A DNA stretch of 64,000 nt from Chloroflexota bacterium (GCA_005880315.1 VBHB01000079.1:1-64000); one strand, 5' to 3'; shown: positions 39,820 to 49,908, numbered from the stretch's first letter. Program-made: numbers and translations. The notes: generated by a model from the sequence alone, not told the origin.

Positions 39820-40242
39820 ATGTACCGGACCCTCGAGTACCTGCGGGGCATCTCCGACTCCGATGTCCGCCGGCTTCGCGCAGCTGGCATCAACCACACC
39901 AACCAGCTCGTCCACAAGACGTCCCTCGAGGTCGACCGCAAGCGCTTGTCCAAGCGCACGGGAATCTCTACTGAACGCCTGCTCGAGTTCGCGCACCAAT
40001 GCATGCTCATGGAGATCTCCGGCATGGAGCGCCATCTGCAGGCCGTTCGGAGGTTCGGTGTCGAGACCATCAAGGACCTGAGGGCGCAGGATGCGGACGA
40101 CCTCCACCGCAAGCTCATCGATGCGGTGGGGCTGGCGGGCGCGCCGCGGCGATCGGACGTTCAGTACTGGATCAGCCAGGCGAGCGCGCTCGACATCATC
40201 GAAGAACCCGAACCTACGCCGGCGATTCCAGTGGTGAAGTAG
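39820..40242 (+). CDS. DUF4332-like domain protein
   Basis: MYRTLEYLRGISDSDVRRLRAAGINHTNQLVHKTS..., helix-hairpin-helix-like repeats; start chosen at ATG 39820. Confidence 0.55.
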   Translation: MYRTLEYLRGISDSDVRRLRAAGINHTNQLVHKTSLEVDRKRLSKRTGISTERLLEFAHQCMLMEISGMERHLQAVRRFGVETIKDLRAQDADDLHRKLIDAVGLAGAPRRSDVQYWISQASALDIIEEPEPTPAIPVVK

Positions 40243-40329
40243 AAGGGCTTAAGCGCCACTTCAGATTCGGCCCGCCGAAATCATGGCGGCCCGTCAAATT
40301 TCGTATTCGAATTCGCGAAAGTCGGAATC

Positions 40330-40938
40330 TTGCGTGCAAGCCTAAAGACCGCTGGTTCGTTAAGCGTGTCGAGAGGAATGGTTCACCGGATACGCGCAAC
40401 CTTTCGCGCGCTCTGGCGATGGAGGCGTTCCCAGCGCAGCCAAGCGCTGGTCGAGTTCTCCATGGTCGCGCCGATCTTTCTGTTCGTGATTTTCTCTGCC
40501 ATCGATATCAGCCGGCTGATGTACGCCTACACCGCGATCTCGTCGGCGGCTCGCGACGGCGCCCGCACGGCCTCGCTGAACGGCTCCCTTTACAGCGACT
40601 GCCCGATCATCAAGGAGGTCGAGCTGGTGGGCCAAGGCTTTCCGGTCAGGATGGACCCAAACTCGCTCGTCGGCGATTCCGATCCCAACAACCCGTCTGG
40701 CCCGCTCCAGCCGAGCACGCCTCCACCAAACGTGGGGTATGCGTATATCTGGCCCGCTGTCGCGACCGCCAATCCGCCAGAGGCCAACTGCACGGCGACG
40801 ACCCAGCGCGCCATCTCGCCAACTGTGAAACACGTCGCTGTTGAGGTCCAGTACCACTTCGTCCCATTGCTTCCATTGGTCAACCAGTTCACGTCCAAGG
40901 TGATCATCAAGACGATTTCCGTGGTGACCGAGGAATGA
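40330..40938 (+). CDS. TadE-like pseudopilin
   Basis: SQALVEFSMVAPIFLFVIFSAIDISRLMYAYTAISSAARDGARTAS; real start may be internal (MVHRIR). Confidence 0.85.
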   Translation: MRASLKTAGSLSVSRGMVHRIRATFRALWRWRRSQRSQALVEFSMVAPIFLFVIFSAIDISRLMYAYTAISSAARDGARTASLNGSLYSDCPIIKEVELVGQGFPVRMDPNSLVGDSDPNNPSGPLQPSTPPPNVGYAYIWPAVATANPPEANCTATTQRAISPTVKHVAVEVQYHFVPLLPLVNQFTSKVIIKTISVVTEE

Positions 40939-43388
40939 TCTGGTGCGTCGGCGATCGCAAGCGGCAGAGCGGTCAGGTGCTGCCCATCGCGGCCGCCGCG
41001 TTCGTGGTCATGAGCGCGCTTGCCGGCCTGGCTGTCGACGCGAGCCGCGACTACCTCGTCAAGCGCAATGCTCAGAACGCTGCTGACCTGTCGGTCATCG
41101 CAGCGGCGAAGCAGATGACGATATTCGGCAACCTCAACGCGCCGGTCGCCTCGGGCTCCTCCACTTTGGTCGCGGCCCATGACTTCGCGGCAAGCAACGG
41201 TTTCTCAACCCTTTACTCAACGGGATGCGACTCGACCGGACCGTCGTCGTTCAAGACCACCTGGTTCGACGCGGCTGGGGTGCCCTGCGCCGCCACCAAC
41301 GGTTTCACCAACAAGGTGACGGTGAACTCGCCCCCGGTCGACTTGCCCGGATCCCCCGTCCCACTATCGTGCCAGGGCGCCAGCGCGTTCTCGTGCGTGC
41401 AGGTTGTGATCACGACTCGCGTCAGCGAGATGTTCACCTCGATCTTGGGGATTCCATACGCCTATGTGACTGCCGGGGGCAGCGCACAGGCCACCCTGCC
41501 GGCCTCATCCTTCGATGCTCCTCCGCCGAACGCATTGACCATCTACCAACCCCAGCTCGGCTGCGACAAGACCAAGCAGCAGTGCTTCGACGAGACCAAG
41601 CCGGTGGCTCGGGCCCTGCTGTCCTGCTCCGGGGGCACCAACAACTGTCCGACCTTCTGGGTCAGGCAGGGCACCGCGCCGAAGATCTACGGCTACGACG
41701 GGGCTCTGCTGACCCCGCCCGGCGATTACACCGCTCTGCGATCGAATGGCGACATGGTCATCCAGGACCGCACGACCATCTGCGATCCATACAACGGCCT
41801 GACTTGCTCGCCGAATGTCGCCGTCGGCTCGGCAGGCTTCTCGGTTCCGGGGGGCACCAAGCTCTATTGCTCGAAGATCGGCGGCGGGGGCAGCAGCTCG
41901 ATACCCTGCACGACGACCGGGCAGTCGAGCCTCAACGAGATCGACTCCAACAAGGCCGCCTGGCTTTACCCGAGCTACTGGTACCCGACCGTGGACACCA
42001 GCGGCTTGAAGGATTGCGGATCCCTGATTCTCAATGGCCAAAAGATGTACGGCCCTTGCGCGAACGCTTCCGAGCCGTACCTCATCGGCTCCGGAATCTA
42101 CGACTACATCGTCATCAACCACGGGAACTACGAGTTCGACTCAGGCCTGTACGACATCACCGGAGTCGCTCCGGTCAACACCCTCACCGGTGCGGGTTAC
42201 AACGCCAACGGGATCGACCACAGCCGGGAAGGGGCCGCGGACTTCGACCTCTGCACTGGCGGCCTACCCAACTCGTGCCCAAGCCTCACGGCGGCCGTAT
42301 GGCTCGGACACGGCGGCGGGAGCTACACCGCATATTCGGGTCCGGTGCCGGGTTCGTGCACGAGCGGCGTGGCGGGCAGTGGTGGCGGTGGCGGTGATGC
42401 GACCGTCATCAGCGGCAGCGGAGTGGTGTTCCGTCTCGAGACTGGCGGCTTCGTCAGCACCAACGAGGTCACCGGCCTCTCACTCGCCGGAGCAGGCGTC
42501 GGCTCCGTGGCAGCGGTGAACGGCTCACCCCTTCTCTTCGACATGGAGAACAGCTCGTTCATCCACCTGGACGCTTCCCAGCCCGGAGCGGGCGTGCCGC
42601 CCAACACCACCAGCGGAATCATCTACCAGTCGCCCAACGCCACAGGTGGCGGCGTCGAGTTCGACCCGAGCATGGCGGGCTTCAACGTCAGCGGCCAGGA
42701 GCTGCCCGCGCTCCAGGGCCAGATCCTCGCTTACACAGCGACAATCTTCGGCCAGTCAGGCGGCACGATGGACTTCACCAACGGCTATGGAGGCGGCTCG
42801 GTGCCCGGCATCGGGACCAGTGGCCGCAATGAGAACTCGATCATCACCAGCGTGACGCTTAGGGCAGGCGCCCCGGGCTATTCGGTTCTGACGGTCGACT
42901 ACTCGGACGAATGGATGATGGACGCGTACGACGTGTACGCGAAGATCAACAACGGCAGCCCGCAGTTCTTCTCGCAAGGCATCTGGACCACCGCTCCGGG
43001 CCCCGGCAGCCCGCTGCCCCCGCCGGGCAACAACCCCGGCGACGCCTTCCCCGCCTATCCGAGCTCCAGCACGCCCGGCTCCTACAGCATCATCAGCGGA
43101 ACCGACTGGTTGTTCACCGTGCCCGGTGGGAGCGGCGCCACGATCGAATCGCAGGGCAGCTGGGCCTGGGGTCACCAGAACACGATCCCGGGCGCAACCA
43201 CTGCCGGCTACACCGCCAAGCTCATCTACACGTTCCCGAACCCGGCCGGCAACTACCTCAGCGTCACGCTGTTCCTCCTCGATGGCGACCGCTGCGGTGA
43301 CTACGCCTACGCGAGTTACACCTTCAGGAGCACGGGCGGTCCCGGTCCGGGGCAGCAGAGCATCGGATCGGTGTCCCTGGTCCAGTGA
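40935..43388 (+). CDS. TadG-like pilus-assembly/secreted protein
   Basis: 817 aa; GQVLPIAAAAFVVMSALAGLAVDASRDYLVKRNAQNAADLSVIAAAK followed by a large Gly/Ser/Asn-rich extracellular region. Confidence 0.78.
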   Translation: MIWCVGDRKRQSGQVLPIAAAAFVVMSALAGLAVDASRDYLVKRNAQNAADLSVIAAAKQMTIFGNLNAPVASGSSTLVAAHDFAASNGFSTLYSTGCDSTGPSSFKTTWFDAAGVPCAATNGFTNKVTVNSPPVDLPGSPVPLSCQGASAFSCVQVVITTRVSEMFTSILGIPYAYVTAGGSAQATLPASSFDAPPPNALTIYQPQLGCDKTKQQCFDETKPVARALLSCSGGTNNCPTFWVRQGTAPKIYGYDGALLTPPGDYTALRSNGDMVIQDRTTICDPYNGLTCSPNVAVGSAGFSVPGGTKLYCSKIGGGGSSSIPCTTTGQSSLNEIDSNKAAWLYPSYWYPTVDTSGLKDCGSLILNGQKMYGPCANASEPYLIGSGIYDYIVINHGNYEFDSGLYDITGVAPVNTLTGAGYNANGIDHSREGAADFDLCTGGLPNSCPSLTAAVWLGHGGGSYTAYSGPVPGSCTSGVAGSGGGGGDATVISGSGVVFRLETGGFVSTNEVTGLSLAGAGVGSVAAVNGSPLLFDMENSSFIHLDASQPGAGVPPNTTSGIIYQSPNATGGGVEFDPSMAGFNVSGQELPALQGQILAYTATIFGQSGGTMDFTNGYGGGSVPGIGTSGRNENSIITSVTLRAGAPGYSVLTVDYSDEWMMDAYDVYAKINNGSPQFFSQGIWTTAPGPGSPLPPPGNNPGDAFPAYPSSSTPGSYSIISGTDWLFTVPGGSGATIESQGSWAWGHQNTIPGATTAGYTAKLIYTFPNPAGNYLSVTLFLLDGDRCGDYAYASYTFRSTGGPGPGQQSIGSVSLVQ

Positions 43389-43972
43389 GCGAAAGCAGGC
43401 GCGGATCGCGCCGATCACGCCGTGATCTCGGCCAGGCCCTGGTTGAGTTCACGCTCATCACGCCGGTCCTGATCCTTTTCGTGCTGCTGACGGTCGATGT
43501 GAGCCGAGCTTTCTGGGAATCGATCGACGCCGCCGGAGCCGCGAGAGCCGGAGCCCGGATGGGAGTCATCTCCGACACCAGCGACATAGGCGAAGCGACG
43601 CGTGATGAACCCAACAGTGGCATCCCCAACACGCTCGCCGCCTGGGGGGCGGTGGGTCCGGGGACCGCGCAGGGAACATGCACAACTGCGACCCAGGTCT
43701 GTGGCGATCCCAACGGCTGCGCCCCCAGCTCCTTCAGCGGCAGCCAGATCGCATGCTTCGCTATCCGGACCTGCACCCTGTCCTCGGGCAGCGACCTCGG
43801 CAGCTGCACGAGCTATGGGGCGTGGGGTTACCGGCCGGTGGCCGGCGGGCACGGGCTGCAGGTCGTCGTCAAGGTCAAGTTTCCCCCCGTCACTCCGGCA
43901 CTTTCGCTGCTGATACCTGGGGGCAGCCTCTTCCTGACGCAAACAACTTTCGGAGACGAGCTCTACTTCTAG
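43385..43972 (+). CDS. second TadE-like pseudopilin
   Basis: [45 protein letters not shown]; overlaps the TadG-like gene. Confidence 0.83.
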   Translation: MSESRRGSRRSRRDLGQALVEFTLITPVLILFVLLTVDVSRAFWESIDAAGAARAGARMGVISDTSDIGEATRDEPNSGIPNTLAAWGAVGPGTAQGTCTTATQVCGDPNGCAPSSFSGSQIACFAIRTCTLSSGSDLGSCTSYGAWGYRPVAGGHGLQVVVKVKFPPVTPALSLLIPGGSLFLTQTTFGDELYF

Positions 43973-44913
43973 CTCCAGCCCGTTCTCTCTTTGAGCCACG
44001 CGAGCGTGATCGCACCCTGAGCGGCCTGGAAAGCCCTCACCGTGGGTATGCCCGGCGGCGCCGGCCGGCGAGCGTAAGCCAGGAAATAACCGGCCAGCGA
44101 CGCGATGACCGCATCGATCGCGCCATCCTCCGCCTTCACCGCGGCCATGCGCAGCAGGTCCTCGGGCTGCGGGCCCCCCTGCATCGCGACCGACGGCGCG
44201 AACGCGACCAAGTCCACGAACGGCGCGCCAATCCGCGCCCACGGCCAATCGACGAAATAGACCTTGTCGCGCGCGATGAGCACGTTGTCGGCGCGCACGT
44301 CGAAATGGAGCAGCGTCTCGCCTGCCGACGCGTCCGCCGCCCGGGACTCCAGATCCAGCAATCGGTCCAGGTTGCGGGTCGACCAATCGTCCAATCCGCC
44401 CGTGCTCAGCTTCTGGAGCTCGCCCCATCCTTTGATATGTGTGGCGAGCACGTGGCCGGCCGTCTCGCTCGCGATCGGCGTGGGGGTGAGGAGCTCGTGG
44501 AGCCGGCGCAGGCCAGCAATCACAAGGTGCAGCTCATCGTCGCGCCATGGCTGGCTGGGCACGCGGCCAATGACCGCCTCGAAGCCAAGGGCCACCCAGT
44601 CGCCGAGTGTGAAGCTCCACAGCAGGCGGGGCACCGGCGCCTCGGGCGGCAGCGCCGCCACCACCTCCGCCTCTCGGCGATGCATGCCCGGTGTGTCGGG
44701 GTTGACGCGCCCGCTCACCGCCTTCACGAAAACGTTGCGGCCGCCGGCCGCGGTGAGGAGGGCCGCCAGGCCAGGCGAGAAGCCACCGGGCTGAGTCCTC
44801 GATCGCACCACGCGCCCGCCGATGTGCTCTTCGATTGCGCCCCTGATCGATGGCGGCAGCTGTTCCCAGTGGACGCGAACGCCCTCCGCGGGGGGCGGCT
44901 TAGACGAAGACAC
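43969..44913 (-). CDS. aminoglycoside phosphotransferase-family kinase-like protein
   Basis: 314 aa; LLHFDVRADNVLIARDKVYFVDWPWARIGAPFVDLVAF (APH catalytic HxDxxxxN and D motifs). Confidence 0.85.
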   Translation of the reverse strand: MSSSKPPPAEGVRVHWEQLPPSIRGAIEEHIGGRVVRSRTQPGGFSPGLAALLTAAGGRNVFVKAVSGRVNPDTPGMHRREAEVVAALPPEAPVPRLLWSFTLGDWVALGFEAVIGRVPSQPWRDDELHLVIAGLRRLHELLTPTPIASETAGHVLATHIKGWGELQKLSTGGLDDWSTRNLDRLLDLESRAADASAGETLLHFDVRADNVLIARDKVYFVDWPWARIGAPFVDLVAFAPSVAMQGGPQPEDLLRMAAVKAEDGAIDAVIASLAGYFLAYARRPAPPGIPTVRAFQAAQGAITLAWLKERTGWS

Positions 44914-45952
44914 CTCGGCGCAGCTTCAGGTTTTCGTAGACGCCTTTCTGGATCGTGTTGCGCACCTCGTCGGAGATGGTCATGACCAGGCTCTGGTCTT
45001 CGGCCGACTCCGCCGCGATGAGCTCGGTATGGACCGGCGGATGGAACTGGATACGCCACTTGCTGGGCAGCGGGATCATGCCCAGCGCGCCAAGCCACGG
45101 CCACATCGGCGTGATCGGGAAGTAGGGCAGCCCGAAGAGCCTCGCGATCGGAGACGCGTCGGCAACCATCGGATAGATTTCTTCAGAGCCGACCACCGAG
45201 ATCGGGATGATGGGGGCGCCGGCGCGGATCGCCGTGGCGACGAAACCTCCGCGACCAAACCGCCGGAGCCGGTAGCGGTCCTTGAACTGTTTGCCAGTGC
45301 CCTTGACACCTTCTGGAAACACGAGCACCAGCTCGTCGCGGTCGAGCAGGCGACGGGTGTCGTCCGGATGGCCCACCGTCTGGCCCGTCCTTCGCAGAAA
45401 CCAGCTGAGCATGGGCATGCCCATGAAGAGGCTCGCGACCAGCGCCCGCACGTGGCGCGGATGCGCGTGTTCGGCGAACATCGCCGTCTTGATCATCGTG
45501 CCGTCCCATGGGAGAACGCCCGCATGATTGGCGACGAGAAGCGCGCGACCCGTCGCGGGCACGTTTTCGATCCCGGTGGTCTCCACGCGCCAGTAGTCGC
45601 GATACATGACGTTGAACAGCGTCAGCAACGACTCGGTCCATTGCGCGTCGAAGCCGAACTCGTCGACGACGTAATCGGGACCCCGGCTGGCGAGCTGCCG
45701 CTGCTGATAGACGAACTGCACGATCTCCATGACGCGGTTCATATCGATGACGTCGCGGCCGGTCATCTCTCTCAGCCGGGTGGAGAGAGCGCTGAGGCCC
45801 TGTACCGCATACATCGGCGCCTGCCTTTGCAGCCGGCGAATCGGCTTGGGAACGCGCAATCGACGGCTCGGCGGCGGAGTGACCACCTTCGCCTTGCGGC
45901 TGCGGCGGCGCAGCTCTTTGCTGTCGAGCGAATCCGCGCGCGCCACGCTCAT
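44900..45952 (-). CDS. 1-acyl-sn-glycerol-3-phosphate acyltransferase-like (PlsC domain)
   Basis: 350 aa; NHAGVLPWDG (HX4D) and FPEGVKGTGK motifs. Confidence 0.87.
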   Translation of the reverse strand: MSVARADSLDSKELRRRSRKAKVVTPPPSRRLRVPKPIRRLQRQAPMYAVQGLSALSTRLREMTGRDVIDMNRVMEIVQFVYQQRQLASRGPDYVVDEFGFDAQWTESLLTLFNVMYRDYWRVETTGIENVPATGRALLVANHAGVLPWDGTMIKTAMFAEHAHPRHVRALVASLFMGMPMLSWFLRRTGQTVGHPDDTRRLLDRDELVLVFPEGVKGTGKQFKDRYRLRRFGRGGFVATAIRAGAPIIPISVVGSEEIYPMVADASPIARLFGLPYFPITPMWPWLGALGMIPLPSKWRIQFHPPVHTELIAAESAEDQSLVMTISDEVRNTIQKGVYENLKLRRGVFV

Positions 45953-47028
45953 TTCCGCAGCGTCAAGGCGGGCGTACCGCGAAGGCTGTTACCTGCCAAC
46001 CTGCGCCGGCGCTGGAGAAAGACCTGGAGCTCATATTCCTGCGGCGGCGATGGAGAATCGATCACTTCGGCATCCCTGCCGCGCGCGAGGCTGTCCATCA
46101 CCGCTCGCGTGGTGTAAGCGGGCTTCCACCTGAAGGTTTGCGCCAGCCTGGAGCAGTCGGCGACCGACCCGAATGTGAGCACCTCGGCGAGGTGGCCCGG
46201 GAGGTCGACGCCGATAGCTCGCATCGCAAGCCGTCCGATCCAGCGGCCGTAAAACGGGAGCAAAGGTACGGGCCGGCCGCCCATGATCCCGATTGCCTGG
46301 CTGAGGAGCACGATGCCGTCGCCGGCGACGTTGAATACTCCTTCGTGGTCATTGAGGGCGGAGCGCACCACCGCCTCGGCGGCGTCGTCCTCGTGCAGCA
46401 GCTGCAGGCGGGGATCGAATCCCGCAAACGTAGGCACGATCGGCAGCGACAGATACTGCCCCAGCGTGGTGCCCTCACTGACGCGGTAGCCGAGGCGCAG
46501 GATGCAGACACGGCAGCCTGGCGTGCGAAGCGAAAACTCCTGCGCGAGCTGCTCCATATCGAGCAGGTCTCGCTTCAGCCCGTAAGCGTGCCGATCCGAA
46601 CCGGCCACCTCTTCGGTGACGAAGGACGGATAAGCGGGCGATGCACCGTACACCGCCTGGCTCGACTTCACCACGAGACGCCTGACCGGGCTCGACGGCC
46701 CGGCACAGCCGGTGAGCACGTTCATGGTCCCGATCACATTGGTCTCATGGACGGTCCTGTCGTCGCCGTGCGAGTCGACCTTGACCGCCATATGGACGAC
46801 GGTGTCGATGTGGAGCTGGCGCACCAGCTTGCCGATCACCGCATGCCGGGTGTCCGCGTGCACGAAGTCCATCGCTTCGACCGCGCTGACCGGGTCGGCA
46901 ACATCGCAGCCGAACAGCGTCGGCACCTGTGTGGCGAGGCGCCGGGCCACCTCCGCCCCCAGTGGGTTGGAGACTCCGCTTATGAGGACACGCTGGGGCG
47001 TGTGCGACTTCAGAGCTGGAGGAGTCAC
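45949..47028 (-). CDS. NAD-dependent epimerase/dehydratase (extended SDR)
   Basis: VLISGVSNPLGAEVARRLA Rossmann motif, KSSQAVYGASP; likely GTG start at 47028. Confidence 0.83.
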   Translation of the reverse strand: MTPPALKSHTPQRVLISGVSNPLGAEVARRLATQVPTLFGCDVADPVSAVEAMDFVHADTRHAVIGKLVRQLHIDTVVHMAVKVDSHGDDRTVHETNVIGTMNVLTGCAGPSSPVRRLVVKSSQAVYGASPAYPSFVTEEVAGSDRHAYGLKRDLLDMEQLAQEFSLRTPGCRVCILRLGYRVSEGTTLGQYLSLPIVPTFAGFDPRLQLLHEDDAAEAVVRSALNDHEGVFNVAGDGIVLLSQAIGIMGGRPVPLLPFYGRWIGRLAMRAIGVDLPGHLAEVLTFGSVADCSRLAQTFRWKPAYTTRAVMDSLARGRDAEVIDSPSPPQEYELQVFLQRRRRLAGNSLRGTPALTLRK

Positions 47029-47035
47029 CCCCAGA

Positions 47036-48292
47036 TTATGGATATATCCCCCGCACGACCGTGGCGTTGGCGACCCGCTGCACGGCAATTGCGTAGGCGG
47101 CCAGCCGCATGTCGATGCGCTTGTTCACCGAGGTGTGAAGGATCTCGTAGAAGGCGCGCGTGATGACGTGATGCAGCTTGGTGTTGATCTCCTCTTCTTC
47201 CCAGAAGAAGGCTTGGAGGTCCTGCACCCACTCGAAGTAGGAAACGATCACCCCGCCGGCGTTGGCGATGATGTCGGGGATCAGGAAGACGCCGCGTTCG
47301 TGGAGGATGGGATCCGCGTCCGGCATCACTGCCGCATTGGCACCCTCGGTGATCAGGCGTGCCCGGATCCGCGGCGCGTTGTGCGCCGTGATCACGTCCT
47401 GGGTCGCGGCCGGCACCAGCACCGTGACGGGCAGCTCCAGCAGCTCGGCATTGGTGATGCCATCCGCCTTCTTGAAGCCCGTCACACCGCCACGGACCTG
47501 CTTGTGCTCGTCGAGCGCGGAGAGATCGAGGCCGTTCGGGTTGTAAACACCGCCCTTCGAGTCGCTGACGGCGACGACCTTCAGCCCGGCCTCCGTCAGC
47601 AGGCGCGCAGCCGAGTGGCCGACCTGACCGTAGCCCTGCACGGCGACGGTAGGCGTCTCGTCCTCTACGTGTAGGTACTTGATGGCCTCGAGGGTGAGGT
47701 ACGTGGCGCCCCGTCCGGGTGCGTCCACGCGGCCCTCCGATCCACCTACGTCGACAGGCTTCCCTGTCACAGCGGCTGGCACGGAGTGGCCGGAATGCAT
47801 CGAGATCGTGTCCATGATCCAGGCCATCACCTGGGGGTTGGTGCCCATGTCGGGCGCCGGGATGTCTTTCTCGGGGCCGATCAGGATGGCGATCTCGGTT
47901 GCGTAGCGCCGGGTGAGGTGCTCTAGCTCGCTGCTGGAAAGCCGGTTCGGATTGACGGCGACGGCGCCCTTGGAACCACCGTACGGCAGGCCGACCGCCG
48001 AGCACTTCCACGTCATGAGCATCGCGAGCGCCTTGACGAGGTCGAGGTCGATATCGGGGTGATAGCGAATGCCGCCTTTGGCCGGTCCACGGCTGATGTT
48101 GTGTTGCACGCGCCAGCCGGTGAAGACGTGCACCGAGCCGTCGTCCATGCGCACCGGAAAGTGGACCGTGAGCTCCCTTTTGACCTCGCGCAGCCCGCGC
48201 CGCACGTCGTCCGAAAGGCCGATGACGTCCGCCGCGGCATCGAATCGGCGCTGGGCGGTCTGGAAAGCGGAGGTGCGTGTTTCGACCGCCAT
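47036..48292 (-). CDS. gdhA: Glu/Leu/Phe/Val dehydrogenase (glutamate dehydrogenase)
   Basis: 418 aa; FTGWRVQHNISRGPAKGGIRYHPD, PYGGSKGAVAVNP, VQGYGQVG. Confidence 0.92.
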   Translation of the reverse strand: MAVETRTSAFQTAQRRFDAAADVIGLSDDVRRGLREVKRELTVHFPVRMDDGSVHVFTGWRVQHNISRGPAKGGIRYHPDIDLDLVKALAMLMTWKCSAVGLPYGGSKGAVAVNPNRLSSSELEHLTRRYATEIAILIGPEKDIPAPDMGTNPQVMAWIMDTISMHSGHSVPAAVTGKPVDVGGSEGRVDAPGRGATYLTLEAIKYLHVEDETPTVAVQGYGQVGHSAARLLTEAGLKVVAVSDSKGGVYNPNGLDLSALDEHKQVRGGVTGFKKADGITNAELLELPVTVLVPAATQDVITAHNAPRIRARLITEGANAAVMPDADPILHERGVFLIPDIIANAGGVIVSYFEWVQDLQAFFWEEEEINTKLHHVITRAFYEILHTSVNKRIDMRLAAYAIAVQRVANATVVRGIYP

Positions 48293-48318
48293 GTACGGTT
48301 TTCGATACTACTCTTGAA

Positions 48319-48351
48319 CGCTGGCAAATCTTCGATTTGCCAGCGGAACTC
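48319..48351 (-). repeat. dispersed palindromic element, copy C
   Basis: Reverse strand GGAGTTC then CGCTGGCAAATC-GAA-GATTTGCCAGCG, perfect 12-bp stem. Confidence 0.6.
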
Positions 48352-48394
48352 CATGCCACGATTCGGTGGCGATTTGAAAGTGGACGCCTGGGGC

Positions 48395-48412
48395 GGCCGG
48401 GTAAACCCGGCC
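48395..48412. repeat. perfect 18-bp palindrome GGCCGGGTAAACCCGGCC
   Basis: 8-bp stem, AA centre, in gdhA/DUF881 divergent intergenic region. Confidence 0.6.
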
Positions 48413-48450
48413 TGAACACCACGTTTGGATCTGTCAACGAGAATGGCGGC

Positions 48451-49173
48451 ATGGCGCGCAACCGGGTGCTGGGCATCCTCGTCGTGGCGGCGGTCGCCCT
48501 GGCCACAGGTTTTCTGGTGGCGGGCCAGGTCAGGGCCCAACTGCTCACGCCCTCGAACCAGGTCGCCCGCTACCAGGCCCTCGTGCGCAGCGTCCAGGAC
48601 CTTGTGAAGGCCAACGAGTCTTCGCGCGCGAAGATCGCCTCGTTGAGATCCGACATCGATGCTCTGGAAGGGGCGGCAGCCCAGCAATCAACTACCACCC
48701 GGGCCCTCCAGAACGAGGTCGCCGACCTGCGCGCGCATGCCGGACTGACCACCATCCACGGGCCGGGGGTGCAGGTCGATCTTCGGAACGGCACGCCCGC
48801 CCCCGACGTGAACGGCCAGATCGGCTACCTGATCAACTACCAGGACATCCAGGACGTCGTCAACATCCTCTTCGCAGGCGGCGCGGAAGGCATTTCCGTA
48901 GGTGGACGCCGGATCACTCCGCTGACCTCCTTTTCAGGCTCGGCGGGGCAGATCGTCATCGACCAGGGACCGCCGCTGACGGCGCCCGTCAAGGTGGTGG
49001 CGGTGGGCGATCGGAACCGGATGTTCGCCGCGCTGGAAGACCCGAGCGCAATACCCGACCTGCGCGATCGCGAGGTTCGGTTCCAGATCACAGTCACGGT
49101 CACCGGTGTACCTGATGTCAAGCTGCCCGCATACGACTCGAGCTTGCAGATACCGCATGTCAGCACCCCATAG
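48451..49173 (+). CDS. DUF881 domain protein, copy 1
   Basis: Signal/TM plus coiled coil, TTIHGPGVQVDLRNGT and YLINYQDIQDVVNILFAGGAEGISVGGRRI motifs. Confidence 0.82.
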   Translation: MARNRVLGILVVAAVALATGFLVAGQVRAQLLTPSNQVARYQALVRSVQDLVKANESSRAKIASLRSDIDALEGAAAQQSTTTRALQNEVADLRAHAGLTTIHGPGVQVDLRNGTPAPDVNGQIGYLINYQDIQDVVNILFAGGAEGISVGGRRITPLTSFSGSAGQIVIDQGPPLTAPVKVVAVGDRNRMFAALEDPSAIPDLRDREVRFQITVTVTGVPDVKLPAYDSSLQIPHVSTP

Positions 49174-49852
49174 GCGCCCGTCCGGCCCACGCCGCCGGCC
49201 GCGGCGGGCGATCGAGATCTGGCTCATCGCGCTGCTGGTCGCTCTGGTGGCAACCGTGCAGATTCGAAGCGAGGCCGAAGTCGAGCGCAGCCTCGTCGGC
49301 ACCGACACGACCACCCTCGCTTTCTTGATCGACGACCTCCATCGCGCCAATGACTCGCTTGCCGCGGAAGCGACAGACCTGACGCAGAGGAGGGATGCGC
49401 TGCAAGCCGGTGGCAGCTCCGCGGCGGACCAGGAGCTCACTGCCGAGGCCAACCGACTGCGAGCCATCGAAGGGCTGGTGCCGGTCCACGGTCGCGGGAT
49501 CGTGATCGTCGTCGATGCGTCGAGCCTTCAGGCGCTCGACCTCCAAGACGCCATCAACAATCTCGCCGCGGCCGGGGCCGAAGCGATCGCCGTCAACGAT
49601 CATCGGGTCGTGATCGGCGTCGCGATCATGCAGACGCCGAACGGGGTGACCATCGACGGGGCGCTGGTGCCACCGCCCTGGACGATTTCGGTGATCGGCG
49701 ATACCAATCGACTTGCGGAGGCCGCCGACCTGATGACACAGCAGATGCACAGCGACCGTCGCGTGCGTCAGGCGACATATCGGGTCGAGGCGGACGTCGC
49801 GATCACGGCCGTCATCACGCAGCGCCCTTTCGTTTATGCAAACGGGAGCTGA
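49157..49852 (+). CDS. DUF881 domain protein, copy 2
   Basis: LVPVHGRGIVIVVDASSLQALDLQDAINNLAAAGAEAIAVNDHRVV; overlaps copy 1. Confidence 0.8.
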   Translation: MSAPHRRPSGPRRRPRRAIEIWLIALLVALVATVQIRSEAEVERSLVGTDTTTLAFLIDDLHRANDSLAAEATDLTQRRDALQAGGSSAADQELTAEANRLRAIEGLVPVHGRGIVIVVDASSLQALDLQDAINNLAAAGAEAIAVNDHRVVIGVAIMQTPNGVTIDGALVPPPWTISVIGDTNRLAEAADLMTQQMHSDRRVRQATYRVEADVAITAVITQRPFVYANGS

Positions 49853-49908
49853 CTAGCGCAAGCGCGACCGGGAGGCCTTCCTTTTGGTGCACGCTAGATG
49901 ATTGCCGC

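Noticed and set aside
41225-44985. ORFs 41225-42397 (+) and 43678-44985 (+)
   Set aside because: Shadow frames of the TadG-like gene and antisense of the phosphotransferase gene.
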